A DNA stretch of 38,354 nt from JALYIM01 sp040003205 (GCA_040003205.1 JBDUDA010000002.1:1-38354); one strand, 5' to 3'; shown: positions 27,601 through 35,292, numbered from the stretch's first letter. The notes: generated by a model not told the origin, from the sequence alone. Program-made: numbers and translations.

Positions 27601-28505
27601 AAAAAGAATGTCCGGTCTTTTTTTATTGGCCCGCCGAAGGTGCCGCCAAACTGATTCTGCTTATCATCCGGCTTACGGATATCAAGATACCCTTTTGCAT
27701 TAAATGACTGGTTGCGCAAAAACTCATATACGCTACCGTGCCATTTGTTGGTCCCGGACTTTGTCACAACGTTAATTACAGCGCCCGAATTGCGTCCGTA
27801 TTCGGCGTCGAAGGTGTTGGAGAGCACGCGAAACTCCGCAATGCTATCGGGCGTCGGTTGAATCGCGGGCGAGTTTACAAACAGGTCGTTACCGTCGCCA
27901 CCGTTCACATTGAAGTTGTTCGAACGTCCGCGTCCGCCATTCACCGAGACCGCGCCCGCCTGATTGCTGCCATAAAAAAGATCGGAACCGCCGACGCCTT
28001 GCACCCCGGGTTGAAGCTGAAGCAACTGGTAAGTATCCCGCGAGTTGAGCGGCAACGTGGATACCTGGCGCTCATTCATGGTCGCGCCCAACTGGGTGCT
28101 GGTGGTATCCACGAGCGGAGCCTCTGAAGTTACTTCGACTGTTTCCTGCGTGCCGCCAACCTGGAGAGTGGAATTCAACGTCACCACGGCGTTTAGCTCG
28201 ACCGTGACCGCCTTTTGCAGGTTTTTCTTGAAGCCTGCCTGCTCGTACTGCACCTGATATTCACCCGGCACGACCTCCACAAAGTTGTAATCGCCGCTGG
28301 TGTTGGTGGTGGTCTCGCTTGTCACTCCAGTAGCGGTATTCGTCAGAATGACTTTCACTCCTGACAACACGGCGCCTGTGGGGTCGGCAACGCGGCCAAC
28401 AATTCGTCCGCCAGTACTCTGTGCCGGCAAAACACCGGAAGCCGCCAGCACCACGAGCAAGATGGCGAGTGATCGAAGCTGCAAATGTGCTTTCAGAAAT
28501 TTCAT
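24681..28505 (-). CDS. Oar-like TonB-dependent receptor with carboxypeptidase-regulatory domain
   Basis: A 1274-residue outer-membrane protein. It has a signal peptide (1-28, cleavage after LPA), then a carboxypeptidase-regulatory-like beta sandwich at about 33-115 (GRIVGRVADPTGAVLSGVKV...GDYNFVEVVPGEYQVQYEQAGF). A TonB plug follows at about 120-250 (EFRVLSNTFDAEYGRNSGAVI...VTKSGTNKWHGSVYEF), then a long beta-barrel ending in ALKFAF with the C-terminal aromatic residue needed for barrel insertion. This is the typical acidobacterial receptor layout. Ligand unknown; its place at the head of an amine catabolism run suggests uptake of the same substrate or a conjugate of it. GGAGG lies at 28510-28514 before the ATG. 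The divergent spacer to the regulator holds a palindromic operator candidate. Confidence 0.93.
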   Translation of the reverse strand: MKFLKAHLQLRSLAILLVVLAASGVLPAQSTGGRIVGRVADPTGAVLSGVKVILTNTATGVTSETTTNTSGDYNFVEVVPGEYQVQYEQAGFKKNLQKAVTVELNAVVTLNSTLQVGGTQETVEVTSEAPLVDTTSTQLGATMNERQVSTLPLNSRDTYQLLQLQPGVQGVGGSDLFYGSNQAGAVSVNGGRGRSNNFNVNGGDGNDLFVNSPAIQPTPDSIAEFRVLSNTFDAEYGRNSGAVINVVTKSGTNKWHGSVYEFLRNQSFNAKGYLDIRKPDDKQNQFGGTFGGPIKKDRTFFFASYEGRRVVHGITSDPVVVPTAAQRTGDFSGTPFDPSALIGTQTFADILNARCNVGASLGSSYNSLFPNNVIPANCFDPAAAAILQRFVPCPNADPTCTNLSNTDNTFRAVPNDRSRANQFTLKLDHRINDRQNLSLYYYLNDGRDAQPFTRFQAATPNLLPGFGNNNATRSQQINLSHAWTINPTTVNEARFTYFREAQGTFLHPQRTNLVTDSCGGAAAAFCFTGTSDTPGVIPTDPRIGITPNLGASREGVPFIGISGGFTIGNNFEGELPQKGNTYQFSNSLTKIIGKHTTKFGVDFRNQRFLQTLYFDVNGDFSYFGGGLNDPIALDANGNQNLFPNYLLGLPDSYLQGSAQTEDIRGNSIYLFAQDSWKLKPNLTLNYGLRWEFNEPIYDAGKRYQTFRPGQATTTYPCQLSAASQASLGYPDTNCNPGGSAAAVFPLGLVVPGDKGVPKGLTSSYYKAFAPRIGLAWDPLNNGKTTIRGGFGLFYNPIEQLVLEQFQGEPPFGGSSLISGGLFNTPFVSQSGGTGNLTISPNPFNGILDPPHGQPIDWSSFRPILLFGELEPHLRSQYTAQYNFGIQREIGKDMVLSVGYVGSQGHRLLATKDLNYGNAQTCIDLQNMSDSFGDPNLACGPFFADSAYTIPTTETVNGSIVPTVAPAGGLHIPYGPNGPTVIPAGTPIASVAPNGINLVGLRRYSSPSCDPYTGTGCPLDGVPVFSSIFAQDTIANSNYNSLQASLEKRFTHGLQFELAYTFSKSIDNASSFENILKPLCDRCNRALSLFDARHRLVVSYLWQLPIPQYEGAKGKVLNGWGVSGITSFQSGFPIRIQSSNDSELENSFDFELPGKPDLVAPFHTFDPRKNGGYYFDPNSFTLPTQSASSTPLQLLGNAPRTICCGPGISNFDFSVQKLIPVGESKHFEFRAEFFNIFNHTQFLNPDGNISDGTDFGRIKRVRDPRNVQFALKFAF

Positions 28506-28562
28506 TGTGCCTCCAGAGACCGGGGAGAGTTTTTGCTGACCGTGCTACACGCGAAGCAACCT

Positions 28563-28602
28563 CTTGCGCGCACCACAAACCTTGCTATAATCGCGCAAGG
28601 TT
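28563..28602. promoter_or_regulatory. Candidate promoter and palindromic operator between the TonB receptor and the regulator
   Basis: On the plus strand TTGCGC (28564-28569) and a perfect TATAAT (28586-28591) are 16 bp apart, a sigma70-like promoter facing the regulator gene. AACCTTGC (28578-28585) and GCAAGGTT (28595-28602) form a perfect 8-bp inverted repeat around the -10 box. A second inverted repeat, CTTGCGCG (28563-28570) with CGCGCAAG (28592-28599), shares its right arm. Three CTTGC half-sites in 40 bp over a promoter suggest an autoregulatory operator, perhaps for the adjacent regulator. Binding is inferred. Confidence 0.5.
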
Positions 28603-28676
28603 AGTAGGCTTCGAGCCGCACTGTCAAGTAAAAAATAGTTTTGCCGCCAATCAGCAAACCGGCATGAAACTTTTCG

Positions 28677-29483
28677 ATGCAGCGCATGAAAAATTCACCC
28701 TCCAAACCTTACTTGAAAATCGGAGACGTGGCCCGTCTGGTGGGAGTTTCCCCATCGGTGATCCGTTCCTGGGAGAGTCTGGGACTGGCGCGTCCCCAGC
28801 GCACTGAAAGCAAGTACCGCCTGTATGACGCGGAAGACATAAAAATGCTGAAGCGCGCCCGCTTTTTGCGAAAGGTCCGTGGACTCAACGCTCCCGCGAT
28901 TATTCAAATGCTTCGACGGGAAGGAAAAGTCCGGCCTTCCTCCGAGGGGGTTTCCAGTGCGGTTGGAACCAGGTTGCGGCAGCTTCGTATGCGGCGAAAG
29001 CTATCCCTGGCTCAGGTCGCGAAGGCAGTCGGAATCTCACTCGGATTTCTGAGCGCGCTCGAGCGCTCGCACATGAGCGCGTCTGTCAGTACCCTGCGCA
29101 AGCTCGCGCGCTTCTACAAGACCAACATTCTGGATTTTTACGATTCGGCGGAATCGAATCACCTGGTTCGTCCCGATGGACGGAAAGTTTTGGAAGCCGG
29201 TCCGGGCGTTCGAATGGAATTGCTGGCATGGGGGAATGCCGTGATGGAACCGCATTTATTTTGCATCGCTTCGGGCGCCGGCAGCGGCGAGTCTTACACC
29301 CACGAAGGAGAAGAATTCCTCTATATTTTGCGGGGAGAACTACAAATATCTCTACAGGAACAGGAATACCGTCTAAAGGCTGGCGACAGCTTCTATTTCG
29401 AGAGTGCGACACCGCACAATTGGAAAAATCCCGGACGCTCAGAAACTCTGGTGCTCTGGGTGAACACGCCGCCGACATTTTAG
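28677..29483 (+). CDS. Transcription regulator with MerR, XRE-HTH and cupin domains
   Basis: A 268-residue protein with three recognisable parts. Residues 12-80 are a MerR-type winged helix (YLKIGDVARLVGVSPSVIRSW, then SKYRLYDAEDI). Residues 97-152 are a lambda-repressor/XRE helix-turn-helix (RLRQLRMRRKLSLAQVAKAV, then SLGFLSALERS). Residues 175-263 are a small cupin (SYTHEGEEFLYILRGEL and GDSFYFESATPHNW with His209, Glu213 and His247). XRE plus cupin is the layout of PuuR-type repressors of putrescine catabolism; the added MerR domain is unusual. It is divergent from the receptor gene and precedes the amidohydrolase and ABC importer, so it probably controls both runs. ATG at 28686 is an alternative start. 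Confidence 0.88.
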   Translation: MQRMKNSPSKPYLKIGDVARLVGVSPSVIRSWESLGLARPQRTESKYRLYDAEDIKMLKRARFLRKVRGLNAPAIIQMLRREGKVRPSSEGVSSAVGTRLRQLRMRRKLSLAQVAKAVGISLGFLSALERSHMSASVSTLRKLARFYKTNILDFYDSAESNHLVRPDGRKVLEAGPGVRMELLAWGNAVMEPHLFCIASGAGSGESYTHEGEEFLYILRGELQISLQEQEYRLKAGDSFYFESATPHNWKNPGRSETLVLWVNTPPTF

Positions 29484-29505
29484 TAGCAGCGAGCACGTTA
29501 TCCCT

Positions 29506-31263
29506 ATGCCGAATCTTCGTAGCACCACTCATCGCCGATTCATCTCGTTCTTGTTTGTACTGAGTCCGCTGCTCTTCGCGAGTTTCCTTTCGGCGCAGGC
29601 CAAGCCGTCAGCCGACACTGTAATCATGAATGCGCGCGTCTACACGGTGAATACTTCCCAGCCCTGGGCCGCAGCGGTCGCAATTGGCGGCGACAGAATT
29701 CTCGCGGTCGGCACCGACAAAGAAATCGCACCTTATCGCGGACCGTCAACGAGGGTCATTGACGGTCGAGGACAGTTGGTTCTGCCAGGTTTCACCGACT
29801 GTCACATTCACTTCATGGACGGCTCGCTCGGCCTCACGCAGGTCGATCTTAATGACAGCAAATCTGTGGCGGAGATCCAGAAGCGCGTGAAGGACTACGC
29901 AACCGCTAATCCTGACAAAAAATGGATTCTAGGCATGGGGTGGACGTATCCCACTTTCGGCCCGTCCGCTCTGCCCGACAAGAAGTTCCTGGATGAAGTG
30001 GTGCCCGACCGCCCTGTATATCTTCAGGCCTTCGACGGGCACAGCTCGTGGGCCAATAGCACGGCGCTTGCACTGGCAGGAATCACCAGGGAAACTCCGG
30101 ATCCTCCCAATGGGACAATTGTCCGCGATCAAAAGGGCGAAGCCACCGGCGCTTTGAAAGAAGTTGCCGGCGATCTTGTGGCCAAATTTGCGCCCAAGCC
30201 GACGCACGACGAGCGCCTGACAGCCCTACGTCTGGGCATGCATGAGGCCAACAAGGTTGGGTTGGTGCGGGTTCATAGCGCCGGCCAGGATTTCGAATGG
30301 CTCGACCTGTACAACGAATTGCGTCAGCAACAACAGCTATCCCTCCGCTTCTATGTCGCGTATTTCCTCGATCCGCCCGAGCTCACTCCGGACGCCATCG
30401 AGAAGATCGAACGGGCACGCCACACATACAGTGATGATTGGATTTCCGGAGGCGTGGTAAAAACCATGCTCGACGGCGTAGTGGAAGCGCATACCGCTGC
30501 GATGCTCGAGCCTTACAGCGACGATCCAAAGCAGACAGGGAAATTGTTTTGGGATGCGGCGAAATATCAACAAGCAATCACTGAACTCGACCGCCGCGGC
30601 CTTCAGATTTTCACGCACGCCATTGGAGACAAGGCGGTCAGGTTGGCCCTCGACGCTTATCAGCAAGCGCAGGAAAAAAACCACACGCGCGATTTGCGTC
30701 CGCGAATCGAACATATCGAAACCATCAGCGCGCAGGATATCCCGCGCTTTGGCAAACAAGGAGTAATTGCCAGCTTCCAACCGCTGCATGCCTACCCGGA
30801 TGATGACACCGTAGGAATCTGGGCGAGAAATGTTGGTGAGGAGAGAGCGAAACGCGCATGGGTCTGGCACAGCATTGAGACCACCGGAGGCGTTCTCGCT
30901 TTTGGCAGCGACTGGCCTGTGGTTACTCTGAACCCCTGGTACGGATTGCAAAATGCCGTGACCAGAAAAACGCGCGAGGGCAAACCCGAAGGCGGATTTG
31001 TTCCGCAAGAACGGGTCAGCCTTGAAGACGCAATCAAGGCTTACACGCTGGGCGCGGCGTTTGCCGGGCATCGTGAAAAGACGGAAGGCTCCATCCAGCC
31101 GGGCAAACTTGCCGACATCATTATTCTCTCCCAAGACGTCTTCACAATTAAGCCCGAGCAAATCTCTCGCATCGAGGTGACGCTGACCATGATCGGCGGA
31201 AAAGTCGCCTATCAATCCCCCGCGTCGGGCGCAATCCAAAAGTCAGCAGCGGAGAAAAAATAG
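29506..31263 (+). CDS. Exported amidohydrolase (amidohydrolase family 3, YtcJ-like)
   Basis: A 585-residue metal-dependent hydrolase with a signal peptide (hydrophobic 12-28, cleavage near LSA-QA at 30/31). The metal site begins with PGFTDCHIHF (94-103: Asp98, His100, His102). GGVVKTMLDGVVEAHTA contains Lys319 and Asp323, FTHAIGDKAV supplies another metal His, and FGSDWPVVTLNPW gives the conserved late Asp. This family hydrolyses amides, N-acyl amino acids or related bonds; the substrate is not predictable. Export would place it in the periplasm. It lies 22 bp after the regulator, and its TAG shares one base with the GTG start of the binding-protein gene. It could therefore release an amine or amino acid for the ABC importer (inference). 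Confidence 0.88.
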   Translation: MPNLRSTTHRRFISFLFVLSPLLFASFLSAQAKPSADTVIMNARVYTVNTSQPWAAAVAIGGDRILAVGTDKEIAPYRGPSTRVIDGRGQLVLPGFTDCHIHFMDGSLGLTQVDLNDSKSVAEIQKRVKDYATANPDKKWILGMGWTYPTFGPSALPDKKFLDEVVPDRPVYLQAFDGHSSWANSTALALAGITRETPDPPNGTIVRDQKGEATGALKEVAGDLVAKFAPKPTHDERLTALRLGMHEANKVGLVRVHSAGQDFEWLDLYNELRQQQQLSLRFYVAYFLDPPELTPDAIEKIERARHTYSDDWISGGVVKTMLDGVVEAHTAAMLEPYSDDPKQTGKLFWDAAKYQQAITELDRRGLQIFTHAIGDKAVRLALDAYQQAQEKNHTRDLRPRIEHIETISAQDIPRFGKQGVIASFQPLHAYPDDDTVGIWARNVGEERAKRAWVWHSIETTGGVLAFGSDWPVVTLNPWYGLQNAVTRKTREGKPEGGFVPQERVSLEDAIKAYTLGAAFAGHREKTEGSIQPGKLADIIILSQDVFTIKPEQISRIEVTLTMIGGKVAYQSPASGAIQKSAAEKK

Positions 31264-32342
31264 TGATCAAGCGACATTTTTCCCCTCGATCTTCTTGTTT
31301 GTTGCTCGTCGGCGCAGCTCTAATTTTCTTCGCCTCCTGCGGCAAGAAGACGCCGACGCTTAACCTGCTGGTCTGGGAAGGTTACGCCGACCCTTCTTTT
31401 GTCCGCAGCTTCGAAGAGCAGTATCACTGCAAAGTTTCCGCTTCCTATATGGGATCGAGCGACGAACTGGTGGCGAAACTGCGTGGCGGCAGCGCGGGAA
31501 CTTACGATGTCGTTTCTCCGTCTAGCGATGTTGCCACGATGCTTGCCTCCGCTGGGTTGGCTTTTCCGCTTGATCTCGCAAAAATTCCAAGTTACCCGCA
31601 ACTCTCTCCGCAACTTACTTCCCTGCCGCTGGTGAAGGTGAACGGACAAACTTACGGCGTCCCCTTCATGTGGGGACCCGATCCTCTGCTCTATGACACA
31701 TCAACATTTTCGACTCCTCCGAAGAGTTGGAATGTTCTTTGGGATGCAAAGTATCGCGGCAAGATCTCAGTGTGGGATGACCTCTCGACTGTCTACATGG
31801 CCGCGCAGGTTCTTGGTTACGACAAGCCGGATGCCAGCAAGCTTTACGATCTGAGCGACGAACAGTTGGATGCAGTCAAGAAAAAGCTGCTGGAGTTGAA
31901 GCCGAATATTCGCAAGATGTGGTCCACGGGCGGCGAGCTTACGAATCTTTTTCAGAACCACGAGATCGTTGCCGCCATGGGCTGGCCGCTTATGACCAAC
32001 CAGTTGCGCAAGATCAATTTTCCAGTGGGAGAAACGATTCCACAAGAAAACACTACCGGTTGGATTGACCATCTCATGATCACCGCAGGCAGTGACAATA
32101 AAGACCTCGCATATCAATTTCTGGAATACATGATCAAAGCTCAAACCCAGAAGAAGGTAACCGACATCACGGGATATACGCCGGCAAATCCGCAGGCCGC
32201 GCAGTTCATGACACCTGCGGAGGTTTCAAGTCTCCATCTGGATAACGTGGACGCTTACCAAAAGCGCATTTACTTCTGGCAGAACGTTCCGCGTCGCGCT
32301 AAGTACAATGAGATTTGGAACGAAGTAAAAGCTTCTCAATAG
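31263..32342 (+). CDS. potD: PotD-like substrate-binding lipoprotein of a polyamine-type ABC importer
   Basis: A 359-residue periplasmic binding protein of the spermidine/putrescine family. A lipoprotein signal ends in FFASC with the lipidated Cys26. The mature part begins LNLLVWEGYADPSFVRSFEE, and PFMWGPDPLLYDTSTF and NTTGWIDHLMITAGSDNKDLAYQFL are typical PotD/PotF-like blocks. PotD of E. coli is soluble, while this one is predicted to be membrane-anchored. The GTG start at 31263 overlaps the amidohydrolase stop by one base. Downstream genes encode the ATPase and two permeases. The ligand is likely a polyamine or related cation by family, but other small amines or sulfonated or phosphonated compounds are possible in this family. 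Confidence 0.85.
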   Translation: MIKRHFSPRSSCLLLVGAALIFFASCGKKTPTLNLLVWEGYADPSFVRSFEEQYHCKVSASYMGSSDELVAKLRGGSAGTYDVVSPSSDVATMLASAGLAFPLDLAKIPSYPQLSPQLTSLPLVKVNGQTYGVPFMWGPDPLLYDTSTFSTPPKSWNVLWDAKYRGKISVWDDLSTVYMAAQVLGYDKPDASKLYDLSDEQLDAVKKKLLELKPNIRKMWSTGGELTNLFQNHEIVAAMGWPLMTNQLRKINFPVGETIPQENTTGWIDHLMITAGSDNKDLAYQFLEYMIKAQTQKKVTDITGYTPANPQAAQFMTPAEVSSLHLDNVDAYQKRIYFWQNVPRRAKYNEIWNEVKASQ

Positions 32343-32375
32343 CTATCGCGCCAAATACTCGGTTGTGTCCCAACC

Positions 32376-33503
32376 ATGAACGTTGCCAACGACAGTCAAT
32401 CTGAGACCCAACTCACAATGACTCCTACGCCCGAGAATCCTCCGGGTACGCAGTTGCTCGTCATCCGCAAGATTGCGAAATCGTTTGGGAAGAAGCCCGT
32501 CCTTCGCGACGTCTCGTTATCTGTAGCGGAAGGCGAATTTCTCACTATCCTCGGAGAGAGCGGATCGGGCAAGACTACCCTTCTTCGAATCATCGCTGGT
32601 TTCGAGAATGCCGATTCAGGCGAGATTTTGATGGCGAGTGAAAATCTGCTGCGCCTTCCTCCCTACAAGCGCCGTGTCAATACCGTTTTTCAGCAGTACG
32701 CCCTCTTCCCTCACCTGTCCGTTTCCGAAAATGTTGGATATGGATTGCGCGTGGCCAAGCTATCCAAGGCAGAGATTCGCGCCCGAGTGGACGAAGCATT
32801 GGCGATGGTGAAGATGAGCGCATATGCGAACGCGAAGCCATCGAAAATCAGCGGTGGTCAGCAACAACGCGTCGCACTTGCAAGAGCGCTAGTGAATCGT
32901 CCGCGACTACTACTGCTCGATGAACCCCTCTCTGCACTGGACGCGAGTCTGCGCCGCGATATGCAGCAAGAATTGAAATCATTGCAGCGCGAGATCGGAA
33001 TATCTTTCGTGTTCGTTACTCATGACCAGGAAGAAGCCATGGTCATATCCGATCGAATTGCTCTCTTGCGACAGGGTGAGTTAGAGCAGATTGCCTCGCC
33101 GAGGGAAATTTATAACCGCCCCGCAACTTCGTACACTGCACAGTTCATCGGACACACGAATCTGCTGCGTGCCGAAGTAAAGGACAGGCTCGCCCGTTGC
33201 GGATCTCTGTCGTGGCCCGTGAACCTTGCCGATGGTCCCGCCGTATTTTCTGTGCGTCCCGAGAATATTCGTGAAGGGACCGCCGCGCGTGCTGACGCCA
33301 TTTCTTTTCGCGGCACCGTTCTCAACCAGGCATTTCACGGAGCGACTGACTTGCTTTGCGTGCAAGCTAAAGACGGTCTCATCTTTGTTATAAGGCTCGC
33401 CAGCAGCAAAGGCATCGCTTCCGAGGCCAGCTTCGAATTCTCCACCAGCGACGCCATACCAGTTCGAGATTCCGCCCAGGCGAACGATGAGCGGGGGAGT
33501 TAA
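32376..33503 (+). CDS. potA: PotA-like ATPase of a polyamine-type ABC importer
   Basis: A 375-residue cytoplasmic ATPase. Walker A is GESGSGKT (60-67), the Q-loop is FQQYALFPHLSVSENVGYGL (105-124), the signature is ISGGQQQRVALARAL (158-172), Walker B is LLLLDEPLSALD (178-189) and the switch histidine is His216 in FVTHDQEEAM. A C-terminal TOBE-like regulatory domain (about 255-360) contains FSVRPENIREG, as in PotA and other polyamine/iron importers. ATGs at 32376 and 32418 are both possible starts; no strong ribosome binding site separates them. The TAA overlaps the ATG of the next gene by one base. Confidence 0.92.
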   Translation: MNVANDSQSETQLTMTPTPENPPGTQLLVIRKIAKSFGKKPVLRDVSLSVAEGEFLTILGESGSGKTTLLRIIAGFENADSGEILMASENLLRLPPYKRRVNTVFQQYALFPHLSVSENVGYGLRVAKLSKAEIRARVDEALAMVKMSAYANAKPSKISGGQQQRVALARALVNRPRLLLLDEPLSALDASLRRDMQQELKSLQREIGISFVFVTHDQEEAMVISDRIALLRQGELEQIASPREIYNRPATSYTAQFIGHTNLLRAEVKDRLARCGSLSWPVNLADGPAVFSVRPENIREGTAARADAISFRGTVLNQAFHGATDLLCVQAKDGLIFVIRLASSKGIASEASFEFSTSDAIPVRDSAQANDERGS

Positions 33504-34351
33504 TGTTTTCCCGCGCCTACCGAGTTGCCGTCACGCTTCCGCCGCTCATCTGGGTCATTGCGTTTCTGCTGCTCCCCTACGCTTTGCTGCTGTGTTACAG
33601 CTTTTGGTCAGTTTCTCCTCAGCAGGAGATCGTTCATGCCTGGACGCTGGAAAACTACCGTCAATTATTTCGGGTCAACGTTTATTTACAAACACTCTTT
33701 CGCTCGATGTGGATCGCTGCCCGGGTCATGACGTTTTCTCTTTTACTAGGCTATCCCCTCGCGTACTTTCTTTCCTTCCATGCCGGACGCAGGAAAGACT
33801 TCCTCTACCAACTAGTCATTATTCCTCTATGGGTCAGCTATCTGGTTCGCGCCTATGCGTGGAAAACAATTCTGGGAAGTGATGGAGTTCTGAATACTCT
33901 TTTGCAATATGTGCATCTCACCCGGCATCCGGCGGAGTTTCTGCTGTATAGCCCGTTCGCCGTCGTCCTTACACTGACGCACATCTACACTCCGTTCGCA
34001 ATTCTGCCGATATTCGCCTCACTGGAACACATTCCGCGCAACCTGATCGAAGCTTCCCACGATCTTGGCGCTTCGACGTGGCACACTTTCTGCAAGATCA
34101 TTCTCCCTCTCTCTCTCCCCGGAGTTCTCGCAGGAGCTACGTTCGCTTTCGTACTGAGCCTGGGAGATTTTCTCGCGCCGCTTTTACTAGGCGGACCAAG
34201 TGGCATCATGATCTCGAACATCGTCGTCAGCCTTTTCGGCGCGGCCTATAACTGGCCGCTGGGAGCTGCGATTTCACTTTGCATGCTCATACTCATTCTC
34301 GGACTTCTCTTCCTCTCGGAGAGCCTCGAGAAAAAGTGGGCTTACCGATGA
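33503..34351 (+). CDS. potB: PotB-like inner-membrane permease of the ABC importer
   Basis: A 282-residue permease with about six hydrophobic helices. The EAA loop that contacts the ATPase is LIEASHDLGASTWHTFCKIILPLSLPG (helix-turn-helix with a Gly in DLGAS), at about residues 183-209. VSYLVRAYAWKTILG is a block shared with PotB proteins. The ATG overlaps the stop of potA (TAATG) and the TGA overlaps the potC ATG (ATGA), so translation of the three genes is coupled. It pairs with PotC to form the channel. Confidence 0.9.
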   Translation: MFSRAYRVAVTLPPLIWVIAFLLLPYALLLCYSFWSVSPQQEIVHAWTLENYRQLFRVNVYLQTLFRSMWIAARVMTFSLLLGYPLAYFLSFHAGRRKDFLYQLVIIPLWVSYLVRAYAWKTILGSDGVLNTLLQYVHLTRHPAEFLLYSPFAVVLTLTHIYTPFAILPIFASLEHIPRNLIEASHDLGASTWHTFCKIILPLSLPGVLAGATFAFVLSLGDFLAPLLLGGPSGIMISNIVVSLFGAAYNWPLGAAISLCMLILILGLLFLSESLEKKWAYR

Positions 34352-35190
34352 GCGCGCGACCAGACCGAACAGGCTACGCTTCGCATCCCCCACGCCTACT
34401 CCAGGCATACGCAGTCTCGGTTTTTGGATTTCTGTATCTGCCCATCATCGCGCTCGTCGTCTACTCATTCAACGGCGCCGGCGTCGGAGGATTTCCTCCC
34501 CGCAATCTCACGTTCGACTGGTATCGCATGCTCTTCGCAGACGGCGCAATTTGGACTTCGGTGGTAAACAGTCTGATCGTCGCATTTGCAGCAATTGCAA
34601 TTTCTTTAACTCTCGGGATCCCCGCCGCCTTGGCTCTCGATCGCGCGAACTTTCCGGGCAAGGCGCTCTTCCGCCGGCTAGTCCTGCTGCCGCTGATCTT
34701 GCCCGGCATCATCACGGGTCTGTCTTTGCTAATGTTGTTTCGTCAGGCGGGCGCAAAGCTTGGCCTGCTCACCATTATTCTGGGACACGGGACGGCGCTG
34801 ATTTCCGTAGCAACCACCGAAGTATTCGCCGGACTGCAAAAACTTGATCGCGCTCAGGAAGAAGCTTCTCTCGATTTGGGAGCGAATTACTGGCAGACGT
34901 TCTGGCGCGTCACTCTTCCGAATTTGCGGCTTTCGATCATTGGCGCTGCGCTTTTGATCTTCACGCTCTCGATGGACGAGATCGCGGTCAGTTTCTTTCT
35001 CATCGGACGCGACAATACTCTCCCGCTGGAAATCTGGGGACGGCTGCGGCGGGGCATCACTCCCGAAATCAACGCGATATCCACCATCATTTTCTTTTTT
35101 TCGCTGCTGCTGATTCTTATCTGGTACCGGCTTCGGGTTGGAGCGGAGGCTCGAACCGAACTCGCCGCCGAACCGGCGTCGCCCCCATAA
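34348..35190 (+). CDS. potC: PotC-like inner-membrane permease of the ABC importer
   Basis: A 280-residue second permease with about six helices. It shows LPIIALVVYSFNGAG near the first helix, RRLVLLPLILPGIITGLSLL in the middle and the ATPase-contact loop EEASLDLGANYWQTFWRVTLPNL. FTLSMDEIAVSFFLIG is a PotC-type block. The frame is open from 34279, but the ATG at 34348 is chosen because it overlaps the potB stop as ATGA. It is the last gene of the rightward run; 177 bp follow before typA. Confidence 0.9.
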   Translation: MSARPDRTGYASHPPRLLQAYAVSVFGFLYLPIIALVVYSFNGAGVGGFPPRNLTFDWYRMLFADGAIWTSVVNSLIVAFAAIAISLTLGIPAALALDRANFPGKALFRRLVLLPLILPGIITGLSLLMLFRQAGAKLGLLTIILGHGTALISVATTEVFAGLQKLDRAQEEASLDLGANYWQTFWRVTLPNLRLSIIGAALLIFTLSMDEIAVSFFLIGRDNTLPLEIWGRLRRGITPEINAISTIIFFFSLLLILIWYRLRVGAEARTELAAEPASPP

Positions 35191-35259
35191 ACACCCGGTC
35201 CGACCGCCATTTCTTCCTATTCACCGCCCATTCATACCGAGAGCTCCGCTGGTCATAGT

Positions 35260-35292
35260 AAAGTAATAGCAGGGCAAAGTATCAGCAGGACA
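35260..35292 (+). repeat. Short imperfect tandem repeat
   Basis: AAAGTAATAGCAGGGCA and AAAGTATCAGCAGGACA lie at a 16-bp period and share one base, in the spacer between potC and typA. Two copies with three or four changes; it may be chance, and no function is suggested. Confidence 0.3.

Noticed and set aside
30337..31239. Minus-strand frame of 300 codons inside the amidohydrolase gene
   Set aside because: Shadow frame; the plus strand has the complete amidohydrolase with its metal-binding residues.
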